From DATGFK01 sp040007395 (GTDB lineage: Bacteria; Chloroflexota; Anaerolineae; Aggregatilineales; UBA2796), in the NCBI GenBank assembly GCA_040007395.1, contig JBDTVG010000256.1:1-60035 (forward strand): 60,035 nt of DNA, given 5' to 3'. Shown one piece after another: positions 52,588-60,035 of this stretch (its first letter is position 1; each line of letters begins with the position of its first letter). Both the position numbers and the translations under genes were made by a program. Below the pieces are notes generated by a model. The model saw only the letters and a program-made list of their open reading frames with translations, was not told the DNA's origin and did not search any database.

Positions 52588-52821
52588 GTGAAGAAATACA
52601 AGCTGAAAACGCATAAGGCAACTGCTAAGCGTTTCCGGGTGACTGGCACGGGGCTGCTAGTACGCACCAAAGGTGGCAAGAGTCACTTGCGCCGCCGCAC
52701 ACCCAAACGCACTAAACGATTGCTGTCGCGGATGCTCGTGGTGACGAACAAGTTTGACCGTCGCCGTGTGGCTCGTCTAGCCCCCTATTTGAAGAAGCAC
52801 AAAGCGAATCCACCAGCCTAA
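52588..52821 (+). CDS. rpmI: 50S ribosomal protein bL35
   Basis: 77 aa, basic. KYKLKTHKATAKRF and the G-T-G-x-L...KSHLRRRTPKRTKRL pattern define bL35. It starts with GTG, preceded by AGGAG (52575-52579) at eight bases. The C-terminal tail (KKHKANPPA) is a little longer than usual. Between infC and rplT, in the standard order. Confidence 0.97.
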   Translation: MKKYKLKTHKATAKRFRVTGTGLLVRTKGGKSHLRRRTPKRTKRLLSRMLVVTNKFDRRRVARLAPYLKKHKANPPA

Positions 52822-52847
52822 AAAGCGAAACGGGAGTTATTTGATCA

Positions 52848-53201
52848 ATGGCACGTACTAAGGGTGGGTATGTTACCCGCCGCAGTCATAAGAAAATTCT
52901 CGCCCTAACCAAAGGGCAATGGGGTAGCAAGCACCGCTTGTTCCGCCGCGCCAACGAAGCGATGATGAAAAGTCTATGGTATAGCTACCGTGACCGTCGC
53001 CAACGTCGCCGTCAGCTTCGTGGCTTGTGGATTGCACGCATTAACGCGGGCGCTCGCAAAGACAACATGAGCTACAGCCGCCTGATTCATGCGCTCAAAG
53101 TCGCTGGGATCGAACTGGATCGCAAGGTGCTGTCGGACATCGCTACCCGCGATGCTGCTACCTTTAGCGCTATCATCAATACTGCCAAAGCCGCGATCTA
53201 A
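52848..53201 (+). CDS. rplT: 50S ribosomal protein bL20
   Basis: 117 aa. KILALTKGQWGSKHRLFRRANE, YSYRDRRQRRR, LWIARINAGAR and SYSRLIHALK are characteristic of bL20, an early assembly protein of the large subunit that also represses its own operon. ATG at 52848, 26 bases after rpmI, follows GGGAG (52831-52835). Confidence 0.97.
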   Translation: MARTKGGYVTRRSHKKILALTKGQWGSKHRLFRRANEAMMKSLWYSYRDRRQRRRQLRGLWIARINAGARKDNMSYSRLIHALKVAGIELDRKVLSDIATRDAATFSAIINTAKAAI

Positions 53202-53258
53202 GAAAGTCAGGACACTATTTCATACCCTTCAGACAGGCGGGGCCAAGCTCCTGCACCT

Positions 53259-54041
53259 GTGATTACCAGCTTGCAAAACGAGCGCGTCAAGCTCATCCGC
53301 GCCTTGCAAAGCAGTGGAAAATCGCGCCGCAAGGAAAACCGGGTCGCCCTCGAAGGGGTGCGATTAGTCGCTGATGCGCTGGCTGTAGGCAGCGTGCCTG
53401 ATTTTGTGCTTTACACTGCTGACGCTATTGCCGGGGATCAACCGGGTTCCCGGCTTTTTGCCGACCTCCAACAGCGTGGGGTCACTTGCCTTGAAGCCAG
53501 CGGCGAAGTGTTTGCCCATGCCGCCGAAACTCAATCACCGCAGGGCATTATTGCAGTAGTGCCGCTGCCCGAACTCCCCATTCCGACAAAGATCACGCTT
53601 GCGTTAATTCTGGACGGCATTGCTGACCCCGGCAATCTGGGTACGATCTTGCGCACCGCCGCCGCTGCCGGAGCCGATCTCGTGATCCTTGCGCCGCACT
53701 GCGTCGATGCCTTTAACGCCAAAGTGCTGCGAAGCGGTATGGGCGCACACTTCCGTATTCCAGTTGTGCGCCGATCTTGGCCCGATATTGCCCGCGACTA
53801 TGGCGAAACACTGGCGATCTATCTTGCCGACGCGCACGGCGAAACCCGCTATGACAACGTTGACTGGAAGATCCCCTCTGCCGTCATTATCGGCAGCGAA
53901 GCGCATGGTGCCGACCAGCAGGCACTGCAAGTCATTAAGGGTGGAATCTCGATCCCGATGGCAAATGCGGCCGAGTCGCTCAATGCCGCAGCCGCTACCA
54001 GTGCAATCCTATTCGAGATCCAGCGGCAACGCAACAGTTAA
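53259..54041 (+). CDS. TrmH/SpoU-family RNA 2'-O-methyltransferase
   Basis: 260 aa. Uses SAM to methylate ribose in rRNA or tRNA. The N-terminal 95 residues are an L30e-like RNA-binding domain (ITSLQNERVKLIRAL, ALEGVRLVADAL). The SPOUT domain shows motif 1 DPGNLGTILRTAAAAG, motif 2 VIIGSEAHG and motif 3 ISIPMANAAESLNAAAATS, forming the SAM-binding knot. The start is a GTG at 53259 with no clear ribosome binding site, 57 bases after rplT, so it is probably co-transcribed with the ribosomal protein genes. Confidence 0.93.
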   Translation: MITSLQNERVKLIRALQSSGKSRRKENRVALEGVRLVADALAVGSVPDFVLYTADAIAGDQPGSRLFADLQQRGVTCLEASGEVFAHAAETQSPQGIIAVVPLPELPIPTKITLALILDGIADPGNLGTILRTAAAAGADLVILAPHCVDAFNAKVLRSGMGAHFRIPVVRRSWPDIARDYGETLAIYLADAHGETRYDNVDWKIPSAVIIGSEAHGADQQALQVIKGGISIPMANAAESLNAAAATSAILFEIQRQRNS

Positions 54042-54120
54042 ATCTTAGGATTTTCGCTTCAAATAAGTGGGCAGGCCACTTGTTTTGATGTCTACCTGAC
54101 CTTGTATGCCGAAACCGACG

Positions 54121-54816
54121 CTAAACAGTCAGGGCGTAATCCACTGCGGCAACGGCGTGTAGGGCAGTCGTGTCAAAGACGGGCAGCACGCTATCTTCTG
54201 GAGCAATTAGCAGCGTAATCTCGGTGCAGCCAAGAATGATCGCCTGAGCGCCACGTTCTGCTAACGCAGCAATGATTTGCTGATAGATAGCCCGTGAGTC
54301 GGGACGGATGATGCCGAGGCACAATTCATCGTAAATGATGCGATGAATGTGATCGCGTTCCTCCGGTTCGGGAACCAACACTTCCAAACTGTGCTGATCC
54401 GTTAAGCGCCCCTTGTAGAAATCCTGCTCCATCGTGAACCGGGTGCCAAGCAGCCCGACACACGTTACCCCTTGTGCTTTGATCGCCGCTGCCGTAGGAT
54501 CAGCAATGTGCAGCAGCGGGATTTGGATCGCGGCCTGCACTTCATCTGCCATCTTGTGCATTGTATTGGTACAGATCACTACGAAATCTGCACCACCCCG
54601 TTCGAGTTGCTGTGCCGCCGCGATCAACAATTGAGTCGCTTCATTCCAGTTGCCCGCATGTTGTAGTGCTTCAATCTGCTCGAAATCGAAGGAATACATG
54701 AGGCTCTGTGCGGAATGCAGGCCACCGAGTCGGTCTCGCACTGTCTCATTGATGATGCGATAATACAAGACTGATGACTCCCAACTCATGCCGCCAAGTA
54801 ACCCAATCGTCTTCAT
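54121..54816 (-). CDS. Aspartate/glutamate racemase family protein
   Basis: 231 aa from ATG 54816 (MKTIGLLGGMSWESS, the usual N-terminus of the family); an ATG at 54828 is possible but AGAGGG touches it directly. The two catalytic cysteines are present: VICTNTMHK and IILGCTEITLL. The family racemises aspartate, glutamate or related amino acids without PLP. Convergent with the methyltransferase gene and divergent from the cNMP-binding gene. Confidence 0.92.
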   Translation of the reverse strand: MKTIGLLGGMSWESSVLYYRIINETVRDRLGGLHSAQSLMYSFDFEQIEALQHAGNWNEATQLLIAAAQQLERGGADFVVICTNTMHKMADEVQAAIQIPLLHIADPTAAAIKAQGVTCVGLLGTRFTMEQDFYKGRLTDQHSLEVLVPEPEERDHIHRIIYDELCLGIIRPDSRAIYQQIIAALAERGAQAIILGCTEITLLIAPEDSVLPVFDTTALHAVAAVDYALTV

Positions 54817-54952
54817 CACGGTCTTCATCCCTCTTTCCCCTAATTTGAATTCTGAAACCTTGGGCAAGTATATTGCGCATCGATCCACACATATGTACAA
54901 TGAATGTCAGTAATTCTTCCACTCGTTCTAACCGATCTATCAGGAGCTGTAC

Positions 54953-55450
54953 ATGTCTGTTGCAACAGTACTCAAACAAGCGGATATTTTCTACGAGTTG
55001 TCAACAACGCAGCTTGAGTTGATCGCTTCCATATGCGAAGAACGACATTACCAGACGGGCGATGTGGTTTTTGCCGAAAACACATCGGGTGATGAATTAT
55101 ATGTGATCGCCAATGGCGAAGTCCAGATTCAGGTAGATCCGGCGTTGGTGGGGACGGCCCAGCCTGGCGGCCCAGAATATCAAACGATTGCCACTCTGCG
55201 TCGGGGGCAGTCTTTTGGTGAAGTGGCGCTGGTCGACGAAGGGGTGCGTTCGGCGGCGGCACGCTGCGCCCAACACGACACCCATCTGATTATTATTCCC
55301 CGTGACAAGTTGATGCTTTTATGTGATACCTATCCGCAGCTTGGCTATCGGTTAATGCGTAATCTAGCAGCAGATCTTGCCATGAAAATCCGAACAACAG
55401 ATTTACAAGTTCGCGAACAGCTCTACTGGACGCATCAGACAAAACCCTAA
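54953..55450 (+). CDS. Cyclic nucleotide-binding domain protein without DNA-binding domain
   Basis: 165 aa. A single CRP-type cNMP-binding barrel: FAENTSGDELYVIANGEVQI, the phosphate-binding cassette SFGEVALVDEGVRSAAARC (Glu and the Arg/Ala-Ala pattern kept), and a C-terminal helix. There is no helix-turn-helix, so it is not a classic CRP regulator; it may regulate a partner protein. The ATG follows AGGAG by seven bases. Confidence 0.9.
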   Translation: MSVATVLKQADIFYELSTTQLELIASICEERHYQTGDVVFAENTSGDELYVIANGEVQIQVDPALVGTAQPGGPEYQTIATLRRGQSFGEVALVDEGVRSAAARCAQHDTHLIIIPRDKLMLLCDTYPQLGYRLMRNLAADLAMKIRTTDLQVREQLYWTHQTKP

Positions 55451-55889
55451 TAAACTGTCTGTCTGAGCCAACTACGCCGATATTTTTACAATGCTAAGCG
55501 ATAGCGCTATATTCGTATTGTAAAAAATCCCTAACAATTTTATAAAAAATTTCTTTTTTGTGATAATCTTAGAGTAACTCTTGGTATGTTTTCATTGCAA
55601 ATTGCAATCAAACTCAAAAAATAGTTTGACTACTTGATAACAATTCAACATACTAAAAGAGTTGATAGTGTGGGTTTGTCAGAATAGAAATTCGCACTGA
55701 TACTTTGTTTGCATCTCTGAGCAATATTCGTTAGCATTTGTTCAGAACGCTTCAACGTTATCCTAAATCCAAGATTCAGCTATTGAGCATATTTTTTGGC
55801 AAATATAAAAAGCCGGAAGAATCGGGTTTTTCTATTATGCCTTATCAAGGTTTAAAATCGTTGATTAACCCCCATGATAGGAGACTACT
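55451..55889. other. AT-rich intergenic region, 439 bp
   Basis: No gene was found. The stretch is strongly AT-rich with T-tracts and A-tracts. It contains a promoter candidate (55626-55654) and an imperfect hairpin with a T5 end at 55807-55831 (AAAAAGCCG ... CGGGTTTTT, one G-G mismatch) that could be a terminator or attenuator for the downstream regulator gene. Confidence 0.55.
55626..55654 (+). promoter_or_regulatory. Promoter candidate of the BTAD regulator
   Basis: TTGACT (55626-55631), a 17-base spacer and CATACT (55649-55654). It would give a leader of about 230 bases before the GTG at 55890, containing the hairpin near 55807-55831. Confidence 0.45.
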
Positions 55890-57140
55890 GTGATTGCAGG
55901 GACAAGCAGACATTGGCTGAACAGTGTCTTCCCCACTGACGTACCATTGATCCTCTTGCACCCAAATTTTGCTAACCAGCATATGATCTTGGGTGCAGAA
56001 TTACATCGTGTCCAGAAAACCTGTCTTTTCGTGGCACTACATGCTAGGTGCTGCGAGTTGGGATTAGACGAAGTGTGGAGCGCACTTTCTGATGCATTGA
56101 GCGAACAGCTTGGTCGCCAGATGCCCACTCTAGACTCAGGCGCTAGCGCCGAAAAAGCCGCGCAAGTTGCCCTCAAAGCACTGCAACCAGTTGGCAATCT
56201 GATGCTGGTGATCGATGGCTTTGACTTTGCCGATGAAGCGGTTCAAAACTGGGTCGCTGCACTCGCAAATGGCCTACCTGCTAACTCACAGGTGATTGTC
56301 GCTAGTCGCCAGTTGCCGCAAACCCTCATCGCCAACCCGACCATTCAGGGTAAGGTTAAGCTCTTTCCGATTGACTCGGAACGCATGTTGACCGACTATG
56401 GCAACCAGACCGAGGGGACTTCGATCATCGATGTTTATGGGTTAGGGCCGGGTCGAGCGCTCATCAACGGCAAACAGATAGATCGTTGGGATGGAATGCT
56501 GCCGCGGTCATTATTTTTCTACCTGATAGACCGAGGTATGGTCACTCGCGATGAGATCTTCCAGACCTTTTGGCCTAGCCTTTCGGTGCGTGAAGCAACC
56601 AACGTATTCCATGTCACCAAGCGCAAGATTAGTGAAATTCTCGGCTTCGATCTCACCGTATATTGGTCGGGGTTCTACCGCATTTCGCCCGATGTCGAAC
56701 TGCACTATGATGTGGTTAAGTTCGCGGAAAATGTCCAGAACAGCGTCGTTGCCGACGATGATACCGCGATAGAGATGCTGGAACGAGCCATTTATGTGTA
56801 TCGTGGCTTATTCCTCAGTGCGCTCGATATGGAGTGGACAGTGGTGCGTCGTGATGAACTGGCCTTGACCTATGCTGATGCACTGTCCAGTTTGGCGAAA
56901 CTACGACAGAGGCAAGGGGATATACAGGAAGCGTTAGGACTGTATCTGCGTGCTTCGCGGGCGCAACCGCATCGTGAAGATCTCGCTCGCGGTGTTATGC
57001 TGCTCTTTGCCGAACTAGGTCAACCCCAACGTGCCCTTGAGGTGTATAACCAACTGGCAAAGGAACTGCGGAATAATCTCAAGGTTGAGCCAGATAAGCA
57101 AACGACAGAGCTTGCCGCACAAATTCGTAACGCTTCATAG
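55890..57140 (+). CDS. BTAD-containing transcriptional regulator with degenerate NTPase-like N-terminus
   Basis: 416 aa; GTG start six bases after TAGGAGA. Residues about 1-165 look like the start of a STAND/LuxR-type ATPase: a Walker B-like LMLVIDGFDF and sensor-like VIVASRQLP are present, but no Walker A loop is seen. Residues about 175-260 fit an OmpR-type winged helix (DVYGLGPGRALINGK, PRSLFFYLIDRG, REATNVFHVTKRKISEILG). Residues about 265-415 are a bacterial transcriptional activation domain made of TPRs (ALDMEWTVVRRDELALTYADAL, EALGLYLRASRAQPHREDLA). The domain order differs from SARP/AfsR proteins, where the DNA-binding part comes first. Target genes unknown. Confidence 0.82.
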   Translation: MIAGTSRHWLNSVFPTDVPLILLHPNFANQHMILGAELHRVQKTCLFVALHARCCELGLDEVWSALSDALSEQLGRQMPTLDSGASAEKAAQVALKALQPVGNLMLVIDGFDFADEAVQNWVAALANGLPANSQVIVASRQLPQTLIANPTIQGKVKLFPIDSERMLTDYGNQTEGTSIIDVYGLGPGRALINGKQIDRWDGMLPRSLFFYLIDRGMVTRDEIFQTFWPSLSVREATNVFHVTKRKISEILGFDLTVYWSGFYRISPDVELHYDVVKFAENVQNSVVADDDTAIEMLERAIYVYRGLFLSALDMEWTVVRRDELALTYADALSSLAKLRQRQGDIQEALGLYLRASRAQPHREDLARGVMLLFAELGQPQRALEVYNQLAKELRNNLKVEPDKQTTELAAQIRNAS

Positions 57141-57169
57141 ACGATCCTTAATATTACATCGGTATACTA

Positions 57170-57195
57170 AGGTAGGGATGTATCCCTACCTTTTT
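57170..57195 (+). terminator. Intrinsic terminator after the BTAD regulator
   Basis: AGGTAGGG (57170-57177) and CCCTACCT (57184-57191) form an 8-bp stem (10 with the loop closed) followed by TTTTT. It is 30 bases after the regulator stop. Confidence 0.85.
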
Positions 57196-57218
57196 GATTC
57201 TAATGGGGACGGTTTGTG

Positions 57219-58454
57219 ATGCAGCAAATGATGCTCGATGCAATCCTGAGTTCGGAGTCAATCGACACCAGCGCACTGCCATCAAGCGCGATCACCCCAG
57301 CAGTCAAAAGGGTGGCTATTCTTACTGAAGCGTTCCTGCCCAAAGTGGATGGTGTATCGCGCACGGCGCTATTGACGATCAAGTATCTGGAAAGTACCGG
57401 ACGCGAGTTGATTGTCTTTGCGCCCGCCCCTGCTCCGGCAATGATCAGCCACACGCCGATCTATGGTATTCCTTCGCTGTGGCTGCCGTTCTACGCCGAA
57501 ACGCGAGTTGCTCCGCCTTGGCCTTTCATGCTTTCGCGTCTGCGCGAATTCGCTCCCGATGTGATCCACCTATTTAGCCCCTTTAGCTTGGGGATGATGG
57601 GCATGATCGCGGGCGACCTATTGAATATCCCCGTCATTGCGAACTACCAGACTGATTTACCAGCGTATGCGCGAACCTACGGCTATTCGTTTTTACAGTC
57701 TACTTTTATCGACATATTGCGTTTTATCCACAACGGCTGCGATCTGACCCTTGCGCCATCCCGTGCTACGCTGTCAGAACTGCGTAACTGGGGATTCCAT
57801 CGCTTGCGTTTATGGGAGCGTGGGATCGATACGGAGCGCTTTACGCCTGCCCGACGCAGCGCCGAATGGCGATCTCGCTTGCTGGCGGGGCGCGATCCAT
57901 CGCGACTGCTGGTGCTGTATGTAGGCCGCATGGCGAAGGAAAAACATCTCAACACCCTATGCAAAATTGCCCAAGATCCCCGCGTTGCCCTGACTTTGGT
58001 TGGCGGCGGCAACTATCAGCCTGAGATCGAACAGGCATTCAGTGGAAGCGATGCACACTTCACGGGCTATCTGGTCGGTGACGATCTGGCGAATGCGTTT
58101 GCCGCCGCCGATGTCTTTGTCTTTCCGGGGCCGGAAGAAACCTTTGGTCAAGTCGTGCTGGAAGCGATGGCTTCCGGGTTGCCCACGATTGTCACGGATC
58201 GCGGTGGGCCGGCTACGTTGGTTCGTGACGGTTTCAACGGCTATATTTGTCCCGTAGACGATTCGGCAGCATTCGCGGATCGGGTACGCTGCTTGCACGA
58301 TACGCCCGATCTCCGGCGGCGTATGGCCTATGGCGCACGCCAAACGGCAGAGTGTCGCCCATGGCTGGAGATTATGCGCCAAATGGAACAGTACTACGCC
58401 GAAGCGCTCCAATTGCATGATCGCTTGACCCGCTGGCGAAAGGTCAAGCGCTGA
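57219..58454 (+). CDS. GT4-family glycosyltransferase (alpha-mannosyltransferase-like)
   Basis: 411 aa from ATG 57219 (a GTG directly before it is also possible; GGGGACGG lies upstream). GT-B fold: N-terminal ILTEAFLPKVDGVSRT, a pattern of MgtA/PimB-like enzymes, then NYQTDLPAYARTYG. The C-terminal nucleotide-sugar site has GRMAKEKHLNTL, FPGPEETFGQVVLEAMASGLP (the E-x7-E motif) and TDRGGPATLV. It would attach a hexose, probably mannose from GDP-mannose, to a lipid or polymer on the cytoplasmic face. A small membrane protein gene overlaps its stop codon. Confidence 0.93.
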   Translation: MQQMMLDAILSSESIDTSALPSSAITPAVKRVAILTEAFLPKVDGVSRTALLTIKYLESTGRELIVFAPAPAPAMISHTPIYGIPSLWLPFYAETRVAPPWPFMLSRLREFAPDVIHLFSPFSLGMMGMIAGDLLNIPVIANYQTDLPAYARTYGYSFLQSTFIDILRFIHNGCDLTLAPSRATLSELRNWGFHRLRLWERGIDTERFTPARRSAEWRSRLLAGRDPSRLLVLYVGRMAKEKHLNTLCKIAQDPRVALTLVGGGNYQPEIEQAFSGSDAHFTGYLVGDDLANAFAAADVFVFPGPEETFGQVVLEAMASGLPTIVTDRGGPATLVRDGFNGYICPVDDSAAFADRVRCLHDTPDLRRRMAYGARQTAECRPWLEIMRQMEQYYAEALQLHDRLTRWRKVKR

Positions 58455-58627
58455 TGTTCAGACGACCTACCCTATCCATTCGCAGGCAGCGCCAACTTGC
58501 AGGCTGTTACTATCTGGGCTGCTTTACACCGCTGGCTTTTGCCTTCCTTGCGGTGGCAATTGTCGTCAAAGCCATTGGCGACAAGCTGCGGATAGAAATT
58601 TTTGCTATATGCGAGCGTTCAAGTTAG
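58454..58627 (+). CDS. 57-aa membrane protein coupled to the glycosyltransferase
   Basis: 57 aa. Its ATG overlaps the TGA of the glycosyltransferase gene by one base (TGATG), a classical translational coupling. It begins with a basic segment (MFRRPTLSIRRQRQ), then a hydrophobic helix with two cysteines (LAGCYYLGCFTPLAFAFLAVAIVV) and a short charged tail. The pattern fits a single-pass membrane protein with the N-terminus inside, which may anchor the enzyme. The following membrane protein gene starts 10 bases later. No family is recognised. Confidence 0.6.
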   Translation: MFRRPTLSIRRQRQLAGCYYLGCFTPLAFAFLAVAIVVKAIGDKLRIEIFAICERSS

Positions 58628-58637
58628 AACCTCCCGC

Positions 58638-59135
58638 ATGATAAAGCTCAAAGATACTCTCTTTCGTCCCACCGTGATGCTGCTGATTTCACTCGCGATA
58701 ACCTTGTTATTCGCACTTTTTGTGATCGTTCTGATCAAGGGCGAAAAGCAGCGCTCAGTCTTAATCTACGATACGCCCGTCATATTCCCGTTTGTGCTGT
58801 TCATCTTTGATCGCCTCAAGCGGCTGAATGAAACCAGTTTCAAGCAAAAGTGTATTGATGGTTTGGTTTTGCCAGTCGCTATTGCCAGAGCAATCTTGCC
58901 AGTCCCATTGGTATCCGGTCATGCGCTATTTTTGACGTATGCAATTTTAAGTGTACGTTTAACTCTGGCACGTTATGTCGCTATATTGGTCATATTTGAA
59001 GTGATCTATTTTAAGGTTACCGGACACGATTTGACAGTGGTAGGTGGAATTGCTCTTGGATTGACAATGGCGCTTGTTTTCAGAAAATTCAGCCATAACA
59101 GCAGTAATCTCTTCATTTCAGACGGGCGAGGATAA
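58638..59135 (+). CDS. Multi-pass membrane protein, possibly PAP2-like
   Basis: 165 aa from ATG 58638. Four or five hydrophobic segments. The second half contains LVSGHALFLTYAIL and GHDLTVVGGIALG, which loosely match the SGH and H-x3-D...G-x3-G motifs of PAP2-type lipid phosphatases, although the first phosphatase motif (KxxxxxxRP) is not clear. It could instead be an unrelated membrane protein. It follows the GT4 enzyme and the small protein on the same strand, suggesting a joint role with a lipid-linked glycan. Confidence 0.6.
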   Translation: MIKLKDTLFRPTVMLLISLAITLLFALFVIVLIKGEKQRSVLIYDTPVIFPFVLFIFDRLKRLNETSFKQKCIDGLVLPVAIARAILPVPLVSGHALFLTYAILSVRLTLARYVAILVIFEVIYFKVTGHDLTVVGGIALGLTMALVFRKFSHNSSNLFISDGRG

Positions 59136-59400
59136 ATCTCGCCCATTCGTTAAATGTGATCGCCTAGTTGCTCTATAACACAAAAGTCGGCGCGAGCTTC
59201 GGTGCTATTTCTGGTGCACGCTTAATCGTTGACTCGGTAGTAATTTATCCAGATGTGGCTTTGTCCTCTGCCTTTTTGAGTCTCTAGGATTGCGACAAAC
59301 ATGATCACATACGTTAGAGTCTAAGATTGCTAGTGGCAGAACTCAGCAAGCATCCATAGAATCTTCTTATCCCTGAATTTAAGCCAATGAGGAAAAATAC
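59136..59400. other. Intergenic region, 265 bp
   Basis: No gene or RNA is recognised. No strong stem or promoter pair was found. It probably contains the bcp promoter. Confidence 0.5.
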
Positions 59401-59856
59401 ATGCCAGCAGTGGGCGAGATTGCTCCCGATTTTGAAGTGCTTGACGATGAAGGAAAGTCCGTCAAATTATCCGATTTTCGCGGTAAGAAAGTCGTGTTGT
59501 ACTTCTATCCGAAAGATTTTACGAGCGGTTGTGAACTGCAAGCCTGTCATTTCCGCGATGCCTATCCACAGTTTGAGGCCAAGAACGCAATAGTCTTGGG
59601 AGTCAGTGGCGACGACGTAGATAGCCATCGCCAGTTTCGCGAAGCGCTCAATTTGCCGTTCCATTTATTGGCGGATACCGATCTTGCTATCTCGAAAGCA
59701 TGGGACTCAATACAAACGCGCACCCTTGCCGATGGGGCTTCGATTACACAGTCACGGCGTGGACATTATGTCATCGACGAAAACGGCAAGATTCTCGATG
59801 TGCAGACTCCGGTCAAACCCGCCGAAAGTACTCCCCTCGCCCTCGAAAAACTTTAG
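59401..59856 (+). CDS. bcp: Thioredoxin-dependent peroxiredoxin, Bcp type
   Basis: 151 aa. Reduces hydrogen and organic peroxides with electrons from thioredoxin. The N-terminal part GEIAPDFEVLDDEGKSVKLSD and the active site YFYPKDFTSGCELQACHFRD are clear: the peroxidatic Cys (SGC) and a resolving Cys five residues later, the Bcp-type atypical arrangement. The usual TPGCT is changed to TSGCE, with Thr replaced by Glu after the Cys. It starts with ATG 59401, with AGGAAA about 10 bases upstream. Confidence 0.94.
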   Translation: MPAVGEIAPDFEVLDDEGKSVKLSDFRGKKVVLYFYPKDFTSGCELQACHFRDAYPQFEAKNAIVLGVSGDDVDSHRQFREALNLPFHLLADTDLAISKAWDSIQTRTLADGASITQSRRGHYVIDENGKILDVQTPVKPAESTPLALEKL

Positions 59857-59882
59857 CCTTCGTTTTGACACTTTCAGTGTGT

Positions 59883-59923
59883 TTGCCTTACCCCTACAGA
59901 TGTATTTTGTAGGAGTAAGGCAA
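59883..59923. terminator. Long hairpin after bcp
   Basis: TTGCCTTACCCCTACA (59883-59898) pairs with TGTAGGAGTAAGGCAA (59908-59923): 15 pairs and one C-A mismatch, with a 9-base loop. It lies 27 bases after the bcp stop. A T6 run (59947-59952) follows further on. Terminator or small palindromic repeat. Confidence 0.6.
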
Positions 59924-59969
59924 GCGTTGGCTCTGCATTTCTGGACTTTTTTCGGTGGCATATCTGCGG

Positions 59970-59975
59970 TATAAT
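59970..59975 (+). promoter_or_regulatory. Perfect -10 box TATAAT before the last, truncated gene
   Basis: TATAAT at 59970-59975. No good -35 box is at 16-18 bases upstream. It may serve the gene starting at 60015. Confidence 0.35.
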
Positions 59976-60014
59976 ATTCGAACGTTTGTACTGTTTTAAT
60001 GCTATCGGATAACC

Positions 60015-60035
60015 ATGCTGCCTGTAAACCTGACC
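60015..60035 (+). CDS. Possible start of a gene cut by the window end
   Basis: ATG at 60015 and six further open codons (MLPVNLT), 40 bases after a TATAAT box. The first residues would suit a precorrin-2 dehydrogenase-like N-terminus, but seven residues are not enough to name it. Confidence 0.3.

Noticed and set aside
1..60035. CRISPR array or cas genes near iscB
   Set aside because: No regularly spaced direct repeats with unique spacers were seen anywhere; the HNH/RuvC protein is IscB, not Cas9, by its length of 435 aa and PLMP domain.

Overview
The window looks like chromosomal DNA of a Chloroflexota bacterium (inference). It has mid-range GC, mixed gene orientation, many secreted or lipobox proteins rich in Pro/Thr, a BTAD regulator, a HAD-DinB fusion, and the small Cys-rich protein at 2424-2789, which resembles proteins I associate with Chloroflexi. 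I saw no rRNA, tRNA or CRISPR array.

Layout. 1-7.5 kb: PHP phosphoesterase, HAD-DinB fusion, Cys-rich protein, malic enzyme MaeB, TerB-like protein and a Gfo/Idh/MocA oxidoreductase. 7.5-9.8 kb: a UlaG-like metallo-hydrolase, in front of which sits a compact IS200/IS605-type element carrying only an intact IscB RNA-guided nuclease, its omega-RNA region and a terminal TTTA-loop hairpin at each side. 9.9-15.1 kb: a GH13 amylase, then a glycan O-acylation set (small membrane protein, MBOAT acyltransferase, two SGNH proteins). 15.1-20.6 kb: lipoprotein, purH, a divergent purA, a secreted SH3-like/FecR-like/Cys-rich protein and a frameshifted lipoprotein gene. 20.6-28.2 kb: a five-gene minus-strand ABC-2 export operon with a Gln/Gly/Ser-rich membrane protein. 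28.4-34.1 kb: an AT-rich solenoid gene, a MraY/WecA-type transferase, a CopC-like protein without copper ligands, a lipoprotein and two GT-C glycosyltransferases. 34.5-40.5 kb: aldo/keto reductase, SDR, a protein with a possible OST-HTH domain, HtrA-type protease and ThpR. 40.6-49.1 kb: a seven-gene polyamine uptake and putrescine-to-succinate module. 49.3-54.8 kb: membrane-anchored protein, UxaA-family dehydratase, the infC-rpmI-rplT operon, an rRNA methyltransferase and an amino-acid racemase. 54.9-60.0 kb: cNMP-binding protein, BTAD regulator with an NTPase-like region lacking Walker A, GT4 glycosyltransferase with a coupled 57-aa membrane protein, another membrane protein, a Bcp peroxiredoxin and the first codons of one more gene.

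The most notable item is the IscB/omega-RNA element at about 8157-9745. All RuvC and HNH catalytic residues are present. A sigma70-like promoter lies just outside the element, pointing into it, so a transcript starting there would carry flanking host sequence as the 5' guide. The iscB stop codon is in the loop of the distal terminal hairpin, 27 bases before the metallo-hydrolase start, which has no visible ribosome binding site of its own. Other points of interest are the probable AUC start of infC (and perhaps purA), a 103-bp palindromic repeat with 13-bp terminal inverted repeats, the O-acylation cluster and the ABC-2 operon.
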